Positions 8,985 through 19,704 of a stretch of DNA of 64,000 nt are shown piece after piece; within the stretch, counting starts at the first letter, position 1; each line of letters begins with the position of its first letter. A program made the position numbers and the translations under genes. The stretch spans positions 868,001-932,000 of the forward strand of contig NZ_NFZS01000004.1 in assembly GCF_003264855.1 (NCBI RefSeq), given 5' to 3'. The notes under the pieces are model-generated. The model had not been told where the DNA came from. It saw nothing but the letters and a program-made list of their open reading frames with translations, and searched no databases. The stretch comes from Dyella jiangningensis. GTDB lineage: Bacteria > Pseudomonadota > Gammaproteobacteria > Xanthomonadales > Rhodanobacteraceae.

Positions 8985-10853
8985 TCACTGGGCCGGCTGG
9001 TAGCGCAGCGTCAGCATGGTGTTGCGACCGGGCTGGTTGTAGTACCAGGCGGTCTCGTAGTCCTTGCCGAACGCGTTGTTGAGCGCGAGCTGCAACGTGA
9101 AGTCGCGCGAAATGGCATAGGCGACGCGGAAGTTCGCGATCGCGTAGCCGCCGAGCGGATGCCGGTTGGCCAGGTCGTCATAGCGACGGCCCGAGGCGAA
9201 CCAGGTGCCGCCCACACTGAAGTCCCCGAAGCTGCGATCCACATCCACGTTCGCCGTCTGGCGTGCACGACGCGGCAGCAGGTTGCCTTCGTAGTTGACC
9301 GATTCGTCACGCGGATCCAGCCAGGTGCCCGTGCCCGTCACCTGCCAGCCGGCGACCTGCCCACTGACCACGCCTTCCGCACCGCGAATGCGTGCCTTGT
9401 CCACGTTGCCCGGCGCCTGCGTCGCGGCATCGTAGGTGATGAGGTCGGTGACGTTGTTGCGGAATGCGTTCAACGACCAGTAGCCCCAGCCGTAGCTGCC
9501 GCGCAGGCCCACTTCGACGTTTTTCGAACGCTCGGGCTTCAGGTCCGGATTGCCGTAATAGGGGTAGTAGAGATCGTTGAAGGTCGGCGCCTTGAACGCG
9601 GTGCCGTAGCTCGCCGTCAGGCGCAGCGTCCGGGTGAAGTCCCAACCCCACAAAAGGCTGCCCGTGTTCCTGCTGCCGAACTGGCTGTTGTCGTCATGGC
9701 GCACGCTGGCCTGGATCGACTGGCTACCGAAGGTCTGCTGCCACTGTGCGAACACGCCGCGGGTGGTGCGGCTGTCTACCGGAGACTGCGTGAACGGATT
9801 GATGTAGCCGGCCGTGCTGTCCACCTGGTCGCGCTGCCAATCAAAGCCCGTCGACAGCAGCCCGCCCCAGAAACCTACGTCCGCCTGCAGCGATCCGACG
9901 TCGCGATGCGTGTCGAAGCGGTCGACGTAGACGCCCTGGTAGAAGTCCTTGCTGAAGTCGCCACTGGTGCCAAGGCTGAGCGTCAGGGCCACGTTCTTGG
10001 CGGGACGATAATGCACGCGGCCGCCCAGCACCTGCATGGCGCTCTGGTCGGAGTCGGTATACGTGCCGTCGTAGTCGTTGTGGCCTTCGCTGCGGAACAT
10101 GCGCAGGTCGGCATCCCACTGCTCGTCGAACCTGTAGCCGCCCTGCACGGTCAACGCATGGTTGCGGTAGCCGTCCTTGTCAGGCTGGTCGGCATAGCAG
10201 GCCGCGAACACTTCGGCGGCGCCGACGCGGCACGAATTGATGCCATGCGTCTGCTCATGCGAAGCCTCGATCGAATACCAGCCGTTGCCGCTCTTGCCGG
10301 CGAAACCCGCCGAACCAGCCAGGTGGCTGTAGCTGCCCACGCCCAGGCTGAAGGACGGCACGAAGGCGCCTTCGGGGCGGCGGGTGAAGATCTGGATCAC
10401 GCCGCCGATCGCCTCCGAACCGTACAGGCTGGAGAACGGGCCGCGCACGATCTCGATGCGCTCGATCTGCTCGACCGGAATATCCTGCAGTGCTGCCGTA
10501 CCCAGCGTGGCGGAGCCGATCTTGATACCGTCGATCATCACCAGCACATGGTCCGCCTCGGTGCCACGCATGAATATGCTGGTTGCCTTGCCCAGGCCGC
10601 CGTTGTTGGTGATTGACACGCCTGGCGTGCCCCGCAGCAGGTCCGCCACCGAGGACGGCTGCAGGCGCTCGATATCGGCGCGATCGATCACCGTCACCGC
10701 GGAAAGCGTCTGCTCCTGCGTCTGCGACGTGCGCGTGGCGGTCACCACGATACCGTTGAGATCGGTCGCGTCGTCGGCAAATGCCGGACCAAGAACAGAA
10801 AGAAGCGCCGTCGCCAGAATGGAACGACGGACCAATGAAAGATGGATGGCCAA
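8985..10853 (-). CDS. btuB: TonB-dependent vitamin B12 receptor BtuB
   Basis: A 622-residue outer-membrane receptor for cobalamin and related corrinoids. After a signal peptide (MAIHLSLVRRSILATALLSVLGPAFA) comes a TonB-box-like LNGIVVTATRT, then the plug domain with LLRGTPGVSITNNGG, FMRGTEADHVLVMIDGIK and VRGPFSSLYGSEAIGGVI, which match BtuB closely, and a beta-barrel. The start appears to be TTG at 10853: it has AGGAG 7 bases upstream, no ATG fits nearby, and the signal peptide begins there. The last residue is not the usual aromatic (RYQPAQ). It is the first gene of the riboswitch operon and is followed after 57 bases by the btuM-like gene. Confidence 0.93.
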   Translation of the reverse strand: MAIHLSLVRRSILATALLSVLGPAFADDATDLNGIVVTATRTSQTQEQTLSAVTVIDRADIERLQPSSVADLLRGTPGVSITNNGGLGKATSIFMRGTEADHVLVMIDGIKIGSATLGTAALQDIPVEQIERIEIVRGPFSSLYGSEAIGGVIQIFTRRPEGAFVPSFSLGVGSYSHLAGSAGFAGKSGNGWYSIEASHEQTHGINSCRVGAAEVFAACYADQPDKDGYRNHALTVQGGYRFDEQWDADLRMFRSEGHNDYDGTYTDSDQSAMQVLGGRVHYRPAKNVALTLSLGTSGDFSKDFYQGVYVDRFDTHRDVGSLQADVGFWGGLLSTGFDWQRDQVDSTAGYINPFTQSPVDSRTTRGVFAQWQQTFGSQSIQASVRHDDNSQFGSRNTGSLLWGWDFTRTLRLTASYGTAFKAPTFNDLYYPYYGNPDLKPERSKNVEVGLRGSYGWGYWSLNAFRNNVTDLITYDAATQAPGNVDKARIRGAEGVVSGQVAGWQVTGTGTWLDPRDESVNYEGNLLPRRARQTANVDVDRSFGDFSVGGTWFASGRRYDDLANRHPLGGYAIANFRVAYAISRDFTLQLALNNAFGKDYETAWYYNQPGRNTMLTLRYQPAQ

Positions 10854-10981
10854 AGCAATGCTCCTCAATCGCGCCTGCCCGCGCGAAGCACAAGGGATGA
10901 AAGGCAGGCGGAGGAGTGCGTGGCGGCCGTGCGGCTGCACGGCATCCATGACATGGCCCACCGCCTGTCTGGTCGTACCTC

Positions 10982-11186
10982 GAGGCCGGTCTCCGGGCTC
11001 GCGAACCTGGACGTCATGTCCTTGGGGAACGACGCCTTCCCATGCACATGGCACAGTGGCTTTCAGTCGTTCCTGCGATCACGGGGATCGCGGTTCGCCT
11101 ACCGTTGCGGGGGCAGCTCCGGATTAGGCGCTCACGCGCCGCACCGGATTCCCGTTTCAACCACCGGCTTTACGCCGACGGTCACC
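10982..11186 (-). promoter_or_regulatory. cobalamin (AdoCbl) riboswitch
   Basis: Read on the minus strand, the leader of btuB contains the conserved blocks of the cobalamin riboswitch in order: GGTGACCG at the 5' end, AACGGGAATCCGGTG, the core GCTGCCCCCGCAACGGTA, AAGCCACTG, and the closing B12 box GAGCCCGGAGACCGGCC (10982-11000). The B12 box lies about 130 bases before the btuB start. Such elements lower expression of the downstream genes when adenosylcobalamin is plentiful. Because the operon has no visible internal break, the switch probably controls all eleven genes from btuB to cobS. Confidence 0.95.
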
Positions 11187-11352
11187 TCAGGCGGGAGGGA
11201 TGGTAGCAGAGGGATGGAGGGTGGGTGTGGTTTGGGCGAAATGGGATGGCCGGGCGAACTTGTGGTGTTGCTTGGGGGGATATCGGTGGTGTTTGGCTCG
11301 GTCTCTCTGGGGTTCGCCTATGGATGTTCGCCCGACACATCTCCTCTCCTTT

Positions 11353-11376
11353 GTAGGAGCGCACCCTGTGCGCGAC
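11353..11376 (+). repeat. GTAG-type REP hairpin
   Basis: A single copy of the window's commonest repeat: GTAGGAGCGCACCC followed by TGTGCGCGAC. The parts GCGCAC and GTGCGC pair into a short hairpin, and the 5' GTAG is the hallmark of the Stenotrophomonas SMAG/REP class. It lies in the spacer upstream of the btuB riboswitch. Confidence 0.8.
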
Positions 11377-11972
11377 AGCCGTTCGCGGTGGGCTGTATTT
11401 CTTCGGCTTTGCTAGTGCGCGACGTCCGGTTGCCATGCTTTCGCTAGATTGCCGCTTACGACGCAAAGCTAGTCCCTGAGGGACGCAGCGGGCGTTTCGA
11501 TCTCCTGCCGGCGACGCACAGCTAGTCCCGTGGGAAGCTCGAGTCACTTTTCTTTTGCTGGCCCACGCACGCGTTCTTTGCGTGCGAACGGCGAAGCCAG
11601 CCCGCACGCGGGGAGGCGCCATGGATGGCGCCGGCTTTGAGGGGCGAGGAAGGGCGGAGGGCGCCAGCCCGAAGTCAAAGTCCCACGGGATTAGCTTCGC
11701 GTCAAAAGTAACCCAAAGAAAATGGCCTTCAGAGCCAAGGGCTCATAGCAGTACGTGGGATAGAAGCGTCGGATGACTGAGGCCAGTCGGGATAGGTTCG
11801 TTACTACCTCGAACGGAACGGCTACACCGCAACGCGCCATAGCGAAGAGGACTTAAAGCAGCTTCGTTGCGTCGTGAGGGAATCTTGGGCGCCACCACGC
11901 TTTTTCTCCCTCTCCCTCCGGGGAGAGGGCTGGGGTGAGGGGCGGGTGCTCGCGAGGGCGCTACCTACTCAT

Positions 11973-12082
11973 GTAGGAGCGCACCCAGTGCGCGACCGCA
12001 GCGTGACGGTATACCTCATCTCGACATCCACAGACCGGGGCAACCCTGCCAATCCGCGGTCGCGCACTGGGTGCGCTCCTAC
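11973..12082. repeat. inverted pair of GTAG-type REPs
   Basis: Two REP copies face each other: 11973-11996 on the plus strand and 12059-12082 on the minus strand, about 60 bases apart. Such inverted pairs (BIME-like units) can form a long cruciform or RNA stem. The pair lies just beyond the clpB terminator. Confidence 0.8.
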
Positions 12083-12121
12083 AAAAAAAGAACGGCAGCG
12101 GTGTCGCGACATTACGCAGAT

Positions 12122-12154
12122 AAAAAAAGCCCGCGCTGCAACCCAGCGCGGGCG
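12122..12154 (-). terminator. rho-independent terminator of clpB
   Basis: On the minus strand the stem GCCCGCGCTG / CAGCGCGGGC closes a short loop and is followed by a run of seven T. It begins 28 bases after the clpB stop codon. Confidence 0.9.
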
Positions 12155-12181
12155 TTTCACGACTCCATCAGCAATCAGGCG

Positions 12182-14764
<2,583 letters not shown>

Positions 14765-14816
14765 GGGTTGTCCCCTCGTCAATAGGATTTGGCGGCCTGG
14801 CCGCCACTGCCATGTG

Positions 14817-14845
14817 AGATGCGGCTCATCGCGATGTGATTCAAG
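14817..14845 (-). promoter_or_regulatory. sigma-32 type heat-shock promoter of clpB
   Basis: On the minus strand CTTGAAT (14839-14845) is followed after 14 bases by CCGCATCT (14817-14824). The sigma-32 consensus is CTTGAAA, a spacer of 11-16, then CCCCATNT, so only one base differs in each box. Transcription would begin about 45 bases before the clpB ATG. Confidence 0.75.
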
Positions 14846-14961
14846 CGTTGACGCCGCCTGCAGGGCGCGGCGTTTTCAGCCGGCGTTGGCCGTCCATAGC
14901 TTGCCTTCACATTTGCCTTGGTAGGCTCGCCTTCGTGTCATCGCCCTCACCGCTCTCCGCC

Positions 14962-15765
14962 ATGTCCGCCTTGCCGCCCCTTCCGGCTCCGCCTCTGCCA
15001 GGCGTCGACGACCGCTGGGCCATGTTTCTGGACGTGGACGGCACCCTTCTCGATTTCGCCAACCATCCCGACCAGGTCGTGGTCGATACGCGCCTGCGCG
15101 AGCTGATCGAAGACCTGCATGCCGCGCTCGATGGCGCACTCGCGCTGGTAAGCGGACGCAGCCTGGACGATCTGGACGACCTGTTTGGCCATCCGCCCTG
15201 GGCCATGGCCGGCCTGCATGGATTGGAATTGCGCGGTGCGGACGGCCGCTACCGCGGCGTGCATATCGGCCCGGCGCGCCGCATGCGGGTGCGTGACATC
15301 GCCAGCGCCATTGCCAGCAGCCTTCCCGGCGTGATGCTGGAGGACAAAGGCATGGCCGTGGCCCTGCATTGCCGGGCCGCGCCGTGGCAGTTCGACGCCT
15401 TGCGCGAAAGCGTGGAAGCGACGCTGCCCGCGCTCGCCGGCTACGAAATGCAGCCCGGCAACGAGGTCATCGAGCTGAAACCCGAAGGCATGGACAAGGG
15501 CAAGGCCGTAGCGACCCTGCTTACCGCCAGGCCGTTCCACGGACGACAGCCGGTCTACCTCGGCGACGACCTCACCGATGAACATGGATTTGCCACCACC
15601 AATCTCGAAAGCGGATTGAGCGTGCGCGTGGGTTATCGCGAGCCCAGCCTCGCCCGCTATGCCTTGCCGGAGCCTGCCGCCGCGCGGGCCTGGCTGTTCC
15701 GCGTATTGCACGCACTCAAGCATGGAGCCCTCTCGCATGCCCATTCCTCAGGAGGAATCGCCTGA
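14962..15765 (+). CDS. otsB: trehalose-6-phosphate phosphatase
   Basis: A 267-residue HAD-superfamily phosphatase that converts trehalose-6-phosphate to trehalose. The catalytic DxDGT motif FLDVDGTLLDFA has its aspartates at residues 24 and 26; the third and fourth HAD motifs are seen as KPEGMDKGKAV and YLGDDLTDEHGF. The start ATG at 14962 was chosen because homology begins there and the upstream in-frame stretch overlaps the clpB promoter. It is the first gene of a three-gene trehalose operon and overlaps the GH15 gene by 29 bases. Confidence 0.93.
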   Translation: MSALPPLPAPPLPGVDDRWAMFLDVDGTLLDFANHPDQVVVDTRLRELIEDLHAALDGALALVSGRSLDDLDDLFGHPPWAMAGLHGLELRGADGRYRGVHIGPARRMRVRDIASAIASSLPGVMLEDKGMAVALHCRAAPWQFDALRESVEATLPALAGYEMQPGNEVIELKPEGMDKGKAVATLLTARPFHGRQPVYLGDDLTDEHGFATTNLESGLSVRVGYREPSLARYALPEPAAARAWLFRVLHALKHGALSHAHSSGGIA

Positions 15766-17557
15766 ATCGCCCGGCACCCAGTCCAGCCTGGCGCTGGGTG
15801 TCATCGGCAACGGCAGCGTTGCCGCGCTGATCGATGGAAAAGGCCGCATCGTCTGGTGCTGCCTGCCTCGCTTCGACGGAGACGCGAGCTTCTGCGCGCT
15901 GTTGTCGCCACGCTGTGAAGGCGGCGACTGGACGATCCAGCTCGAGGACTTCGAGCGCGCGGAACAGCACTACATGGTCAATACCGCGGTGCTGGTCACC
16001 CGCCTTTACGACCGGCAGGGCGCCGGTGTCGAGATCGTCGACTACATGCCGCGCTTTCGTTCCCGCGGCCGCTTCTACCATCCGGTCATGATCGCACGGC
16101 GCGTTCGCCCGATCGGCGGCGCGCCGCGCATCCGCGTGCTGCTGCGCCCCCTGTGCGATTACGGCGCCAACCGTCCACAGACCACCTCCGGCAGCAACCA
16201 CATCCGCTTCCTGCTGAGTGGCGTGGTGCAGCGGCTCACCAGCGATGTCGCCTCGCCGATGATCGAACGCGGCCTGCCCTTCATCCTGGAAAAACCGGCA
16301 CACTTCGTGTTCGGCCCCGATGAAACGCTGATGCACAGCGCGGCCGACTTCATCCATCACACCCTGGAACGCACGCTGGCCTACTGGCGCGAGTGGGTGC
16401 GCAACCTGTCGGTTCCGTACGAGTGGCAGGAAGCGGTGATCCGCGCGGCGATCACGCTCAAGCTTTGCCAGTACGAAGCCACCGGCGCGATCGTGGCCGC
16501 GCTCACCACGTCGATTCCCGAATCGGCGAATTCCCAGCGCAACTGGGATTACCGTTTCTGCTGGCTGCGCGATGCGGCCTTCACCGTGCGCGCGCTCAAC
16601 CGCCTTGGCGCCACGCGCAGCATGGAGGAATACATCCGCTACGTGTTCAACCTGGTGGCGGCCGATGGGGAACGCGAGATCGGCCCGGTATTCGGCATCA
16701 CCTTCGAGCACGAGCTCACCGAAACGCAGGTGGACAGCCTCGCCGGCTACCGCAACATGGGACCGGTGCGCGTGGGCAACGATGCGTGGCGGCAGCGACA
16801 GAACGATGTCTATGGCTCCGTGGTGCTCGCCTCCGCGCAGACGTTCTTCGATCGCCGACTGGAGCATCCCGGCGACGAGCTCACCTTTCGCCGCCTCGAA
16901 CGCATGGGCCAGATGGCCCTGCGCATGGCCGAGGAGCCGGACGCGGGGCTGTGGGAGTTCCGCGGACGCACCGCGGTACACACCTATTCCGCCGCGATGT
17001 GCTGGGCGGCCTGCGACCGTCTCGCCCACATGGCCACCGAGCTTGGCCTGGACGATCCCGCACGCTATTGGCACAACGAAGCCGTGGCCCTGCACGAGCG
17101 CATCATGAAGCGTGCGTGGAACGAGAAGCTGGGCACGTTCGTCGACGCCTATGACGGCGAACACCTCGACGCGAGCCTGCTGCTGCTTGCCGACATCGGC
17201 TTCATCGAAGCGATGGATCAACGCTTCATCGCCACGGTGGACGCGATCGGCGAGGCGCTCGGCCGCGGCGACTACCTGTTCCGTTACATCGCGCCGGACG
17301 ACTTCGGCGCCCCGGAAACCAGCTTCAACATCTGCACGTTCTGGTACATCGAGGCGCTCGCCGCGACCGGCCGGAAGGAACGTGCGCGCACGATGTTCGA
17401 GCACATGCTCACCCAGCGAAATCCGCTGGGCCTGCTGTCGGAAGACATCGCGCCCAGCAGCGGCGAGCACTGGGGCAATTTTCCGCAAACCTATTCGATG
17501 GTCGGCCTGATCCAGGCCGCCATGCGCCTGTCGAGGCGCTGGGAGGATGCACTGTGA
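15737..17557 (+). CDS. glycoside hydrolase family 15 protein (glucoamylase/trehalase-like)
   Basis: A 606-residue cytoplasmic GH15 enzyme. The N-terminal beta domain contains WCCLPRFDGDASFCALLSP; the (alpha/alpha)6 catalytic domain has NWDYRFCWLRDAAFTVRAL near residue 270, GLWEFRGR with a candidate catalytic glutamate, and FNICTFWYIEALAATGR near the end. GH15 covers glucoamylases, glucodextranases and some bacterial trehalases, and motifs alone do not decide the substrate. Its place between otsB and otsA, with overlaps on both sides, suggests a role in trehalose turnover or in trimming glucans. No signal peptide is seen. The start at 15737 has GGAG 9 bases upstream; an ATG at 15722 is possible. 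Confidence 0.88.
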   Translation: MPIPQEESPESPGTQSSLALGVIGNGSVAALIDGKGRIVWCCLPRFDGDASFCALLSPRCEGGDWTIQLEDFERAEQHYMVNTAVLVTRLYDRQGAGVEIVDYMPRFRSRGRFYHPVMIARRVRPIGGAPRIRVLLRPLCDYGANRPQTTSGSNHIRFLLSGVVQRLTSDVASPMIERGLPFILEKPAHFVFGPDETLMHSAADFIHHTLERTLAYWREWVRNLSVPYEWQEAVIRAAITLKLCQYEATGAIVAALTTSIPESANSQRNWDYRFCWLRDAAFTVRALNRLGATRSMEEYIRYVFNLVAADGEREIGPVFGITFEHELTETQVDSLAGYRNMGPVRVGNDAWRQRQNDVYGSVVLASAQTFFDRRLEHPGDELTFRRLERMGQMALRMAEEPDAGLWEFRGRTAVHTYSAAMCWAACDRLAHMATELGLDDPARYWHNEAVALHERIMKRAWNEKLGTFVDAYDGEHLDASLLLLADIGFIEAMDQRFIATVDAIGEALGRGDYLFRYIAPDDFGAPETSFNICTFWYIEALAATGRKERARTMFEHMLTQRNPLGLLSEDIAPSSGEHWGNFPQTYSMVGLIQAAMRLSRRWEDAL

Positions 17558-18948
17558 TGGTTGGGCGTAGTAGTGGTGGCCAGGGACGGTTGATCGTGGT
17601 TTCCAATCGCGTGGCATTGCCGGATCAGACGGCGACGGGCGGGCTGGCATCGGCCATGCGCGCGGCACTGCAGGAACGCGGGGGCTTGTGGTTCGGCTGG
17701 AGCGGCAAGGTGGCACGCCAGACCGGCGGCGAGGTGCACCGGATCAAGGACGGCATCGTGGAATACGCCACCATCGACCTGTCGCGCGCGGATCACGACG
17801 ATTTCTACAACGGCTTCGCCAACCGCACCCTGTGGCCGCTGCTGCATTACCGACCCGACCTGGTCGATTACGACCGCAAGCATCTGGCCGGCTATCTGCG
17901 CGTCAACAACCTGTTCGCCGAAGAGCTGATGTCGTTGATCGGGCCGCACGACCTGGTGTGGATCAACGATTTCCACCTGATCCCCCTCGCCGCGATGCTG
18001 CGCGAACGCGGCATCCGCAATCGCATCGGTTTCTTCCTGCATACGCCGCTGCCGGCCGCCGGCCTGTTGATTGCCCTGCCGCGCCATCGCGAACTGCTGG
18101 AAACGCTGGCCAGCTACGACCTTGTCGGCCTGCATACGCCACGTGATCGGCGTGCGCTGGAGGAATATTTCCTGCACGAAGTGGGCGCGACGATGCGGCG
18201 CGACGGACGTCTGCAAACGCCGGGCGGGCGCATGTTCCGCGCCGAGGTGTTTCCCATCGGCATCGACACGCGGGAGGTCGCCGACAGCGCCAGCCACGCC
18301 AACGAGCATGAGGAGATCCATCAACTGCGGCATAGCCTCGAGGGCCGCGCGCTGATCATCGGCGTGGATCGCCTCGACTATTCCAAGGGGCTGCCCGAGC
18401 GGTTCCAGGCCTATGCACGCCTGCTCGAACGCTCACCGCAACTGCACCGCAAGGTCAGCTTCCTGCAGATCGCCCCGCCCTCGCGCGGCGGCGTGCCGGA
18501 ATACCGCCAGATCCGCCGCGACCTCGAACGCAGCGCCGGCCACATCAACGGCATGTACGCCGCGCCCGACTGGGTGCCGATCCGCTACGTCAACAACTCA
18601 TTCGCGCACGACCTGCTGAGCGGTTACTACCGCACGGCCCGGGTCGGCCTGGTCACGCCGCTGCGCGATGGCATGAACCTGGTGGCGAAGGAATACGTTG
18701 CCAGCCAGGATCCCAACGATCCCGGCGTGCTGGTGCTGTCCCGTTTCGCCGGCGCCGCGCAGGAACTGGGCAACGATGCGCTGCTGGTGAATCCGGCGGA
18801 CACCGAGGAAGTGGCCGAAGCGCTGGGCATCGCCCTGACCATGCCGTTGCCCGAACGGCGAGCCCGCTGGCGTCGCATGATGGACGTGTTGGAGAAACAG
18901 GACGTCACCGCCTGGCGGAATGCGTTCCTGCAGCGACTGGCGCAGTAG
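17557..18948 (+). CDS. otsA: trehalose-6-phosphate synthase
   Basis: A 463-residue GT20 glycosyltransferase that makes trehalose-6-phosphate from UDP-glucose and glucose-6-phosphate. Motifs seen are LIVVSNRVALP near the start, GGLASAMRAAL, FGWSGK, WINDFHLIPLAAMLRERG, GVDRLDYSKGLPERF and PLRDGMNLVAKEYVA, the last two binding the sugar nucleotide and acceptor. The ATG at 17557 forms a TGATG overlap with the GH15 stop; a GTG at 17554 is slightly better spaced from GGGAGG (17541-17546) and may be used instead. A bidirectional terminator follows 12 bases after the stop. Confidence 0.95.
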   Translation: MVGRSSGGQGRLIVVSNRVALPDQTATGGLASAMRAALQERGGLWFGWSGKVARQTGGEVHRIKDGIVEYATIDLSRADHDDFYNGFANRTLWPLLHYRPDLVDYDRKHLAGYLRVNNLFAEELMSLIGPHDLVWINDFHLIPLAAMLRERGIRNRIGFFLHTPLPAAGLLIALPRHRELLETLASYDLVGLHTPRDRRALEEYFLHEVGATMRRDGRLQTPGGRMFRAEVFPIGIDTREVADSASHANEHEEIHQLRHSLEGRALIIGVDRLDYSKGLPERFQAYARLLERSPQLHRKVSFLQIAPPSRGGVPEYRQIRRDLERSAGHINGMYAAPDWVPIRYVNNSFAHDLLSGYYRTARVGLVTPLRDGMNLVAKEYVASQDPNDPGVLVLSRFAGAAQELGNDALLVNPADTEEVAEALGIALTMPLPERRARWRRMMDVLEKQDVTAWRNAFLQRLAQ

Positions 18949-18960
18949 CCGCGAGCAATG

Positions 18961-18989
18961 AAAAGCCCGCCTTCGAAGGCGGGCTTTTT
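18961..18989. terminator. bidirectional rho-independent terminator
   Basis: The perfect stem AAAAGCCCGCCTT / AAGGCGGGCTTTTT carries A-tracts and T-tracts on both sides. It ends the otsA transcript on the plus strand and the convergent 19011-19571 gene on the minus strand. Confidence 0.93.
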
Positions 18990-19010
18990 CATGAAACCGG
19001 ACGCTTGCGC

Positions 19011-19571
19011 TCAGGGCCCGTGCGTTGCGCGCGATGAGGCCGGTGCCGTCATGCTGGGCGTCGACGGTGCCGGGTTTGCTGCCGGGCTGGGCCGGTAGCC
19101 GCTGTCCCGCTGCATCGGCGGCTCTCGATGAGTGTCGCGTTGGAACGGCGTGTGGCCGTCCGGCCCGGCCAGCGCCCACATGCGACCTTCGATATCCACC
19201 CAATGCCAGTTGCCGGCGGGCACGGGCTGCGTGGAGACGGAGACGAAGCGCGCGTCGTAGTTGCCGTCGGAGCGCTTCGTTGCTTCAAGCTGCAAATTGA
19301 GGATGAACTGACTCGCCACCGCTCGGCCATGGGATTGGGCCGGTTTGGTGATCATCTCGCTGATGTTCTGCGAGAGCAGGCGGCTCATCTGCGGCGCGAG
19401 CGACATGGCAGGCGAGGCCGACGTGACCTTGCCGCTGGAATTGACCTGCACCAGCACGGGCAATACGCGTTGGGGGAACGGGGTCAACGAACCCGAGGAC
19501 GTGGACGCCATCGCGGCGCCACCCATGACCGACAACGCACCGACGAGCATGACGACTTGACTGCGCTTCAT
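19011..19571 (-). CDS. small exported protein of unknown function
   Basis: I do not recognise this 186-residue protein. Residues 1-22 (MKRSQVVMLVGALSVMGGAAMA) form a Sec signal peptide, so it is probably periplasmic. The central part (PVLVQVNSSGKVTSASPA, then QFILNLQLEATKRSDGNYDARF) alternates short beta-like stretches and faintly resembles the start of a TonB/TolA C-terminal domain, but no family can be named safely. The last 45 residues are rich in proline, serine and threonine and probably disordered. It lies alone between the otsA terminator and pgeF. Confidence 0.75.
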   Translation of the reverse strand: MKRSQVVMLVGALSVMGGAAMASTSSGSLTPFPQRVLPVLVQVNSSGKVTSASPAMSLAPQMSRLLSQNISEMITKPAQSHGRAVASQFILNLQLEATKRSDGNYDARFVSVSTQPVPAGNWHWVDIEGRMWALAGPDGHTPFQRDTHREPPMQRDSGYRPSPAANPAPSTPSMTAPASSRATHGP

Positions 19572-19704
19572 GCGACTCTCCCTGATTGCGATGGACTGTG
19601 GCTTCCGGCACCGTCCTCCGACCCGCCCTCGCGATGCCGCCTCGCAATCTGCTCCCTTCGTCAGCCTCGCGTCAACTTTCTTCGCGCAGGCCGCATTCCG
19701 CCGA

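Larger units (their letters stand above)
11187..12121. repeat. gene-free intergenic block of repeats
   Basis: No convincing gene is found in these 935 bases. The block holds three GTAG-type REP hairpins (11353, 11973 and 12059), a segment from about 11425 to 11550 and another from about 11810 to 11955 that recur in altered form at 46990-47385, and a stretch bounded by ACTTTTCTTTTGC and AAAGTAACCCAAAGAAAAT that reads as a decayed inverted pair. The translation of 11815-11870 contains GYTATRHSEEDLKQLR, matched by GYTATRRSGEGLKQLR in the second island. Open frames here have no recognisable product. Confidence 0.6.

Noticed and set aside
11182-11622. A 146-codon minus-strand frame in the repeat block
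   Set aside because: It runs through a REP and repeat blocks shared with another island, has no ribosome site, and its composition is that of non-coding GC-rich DNA.
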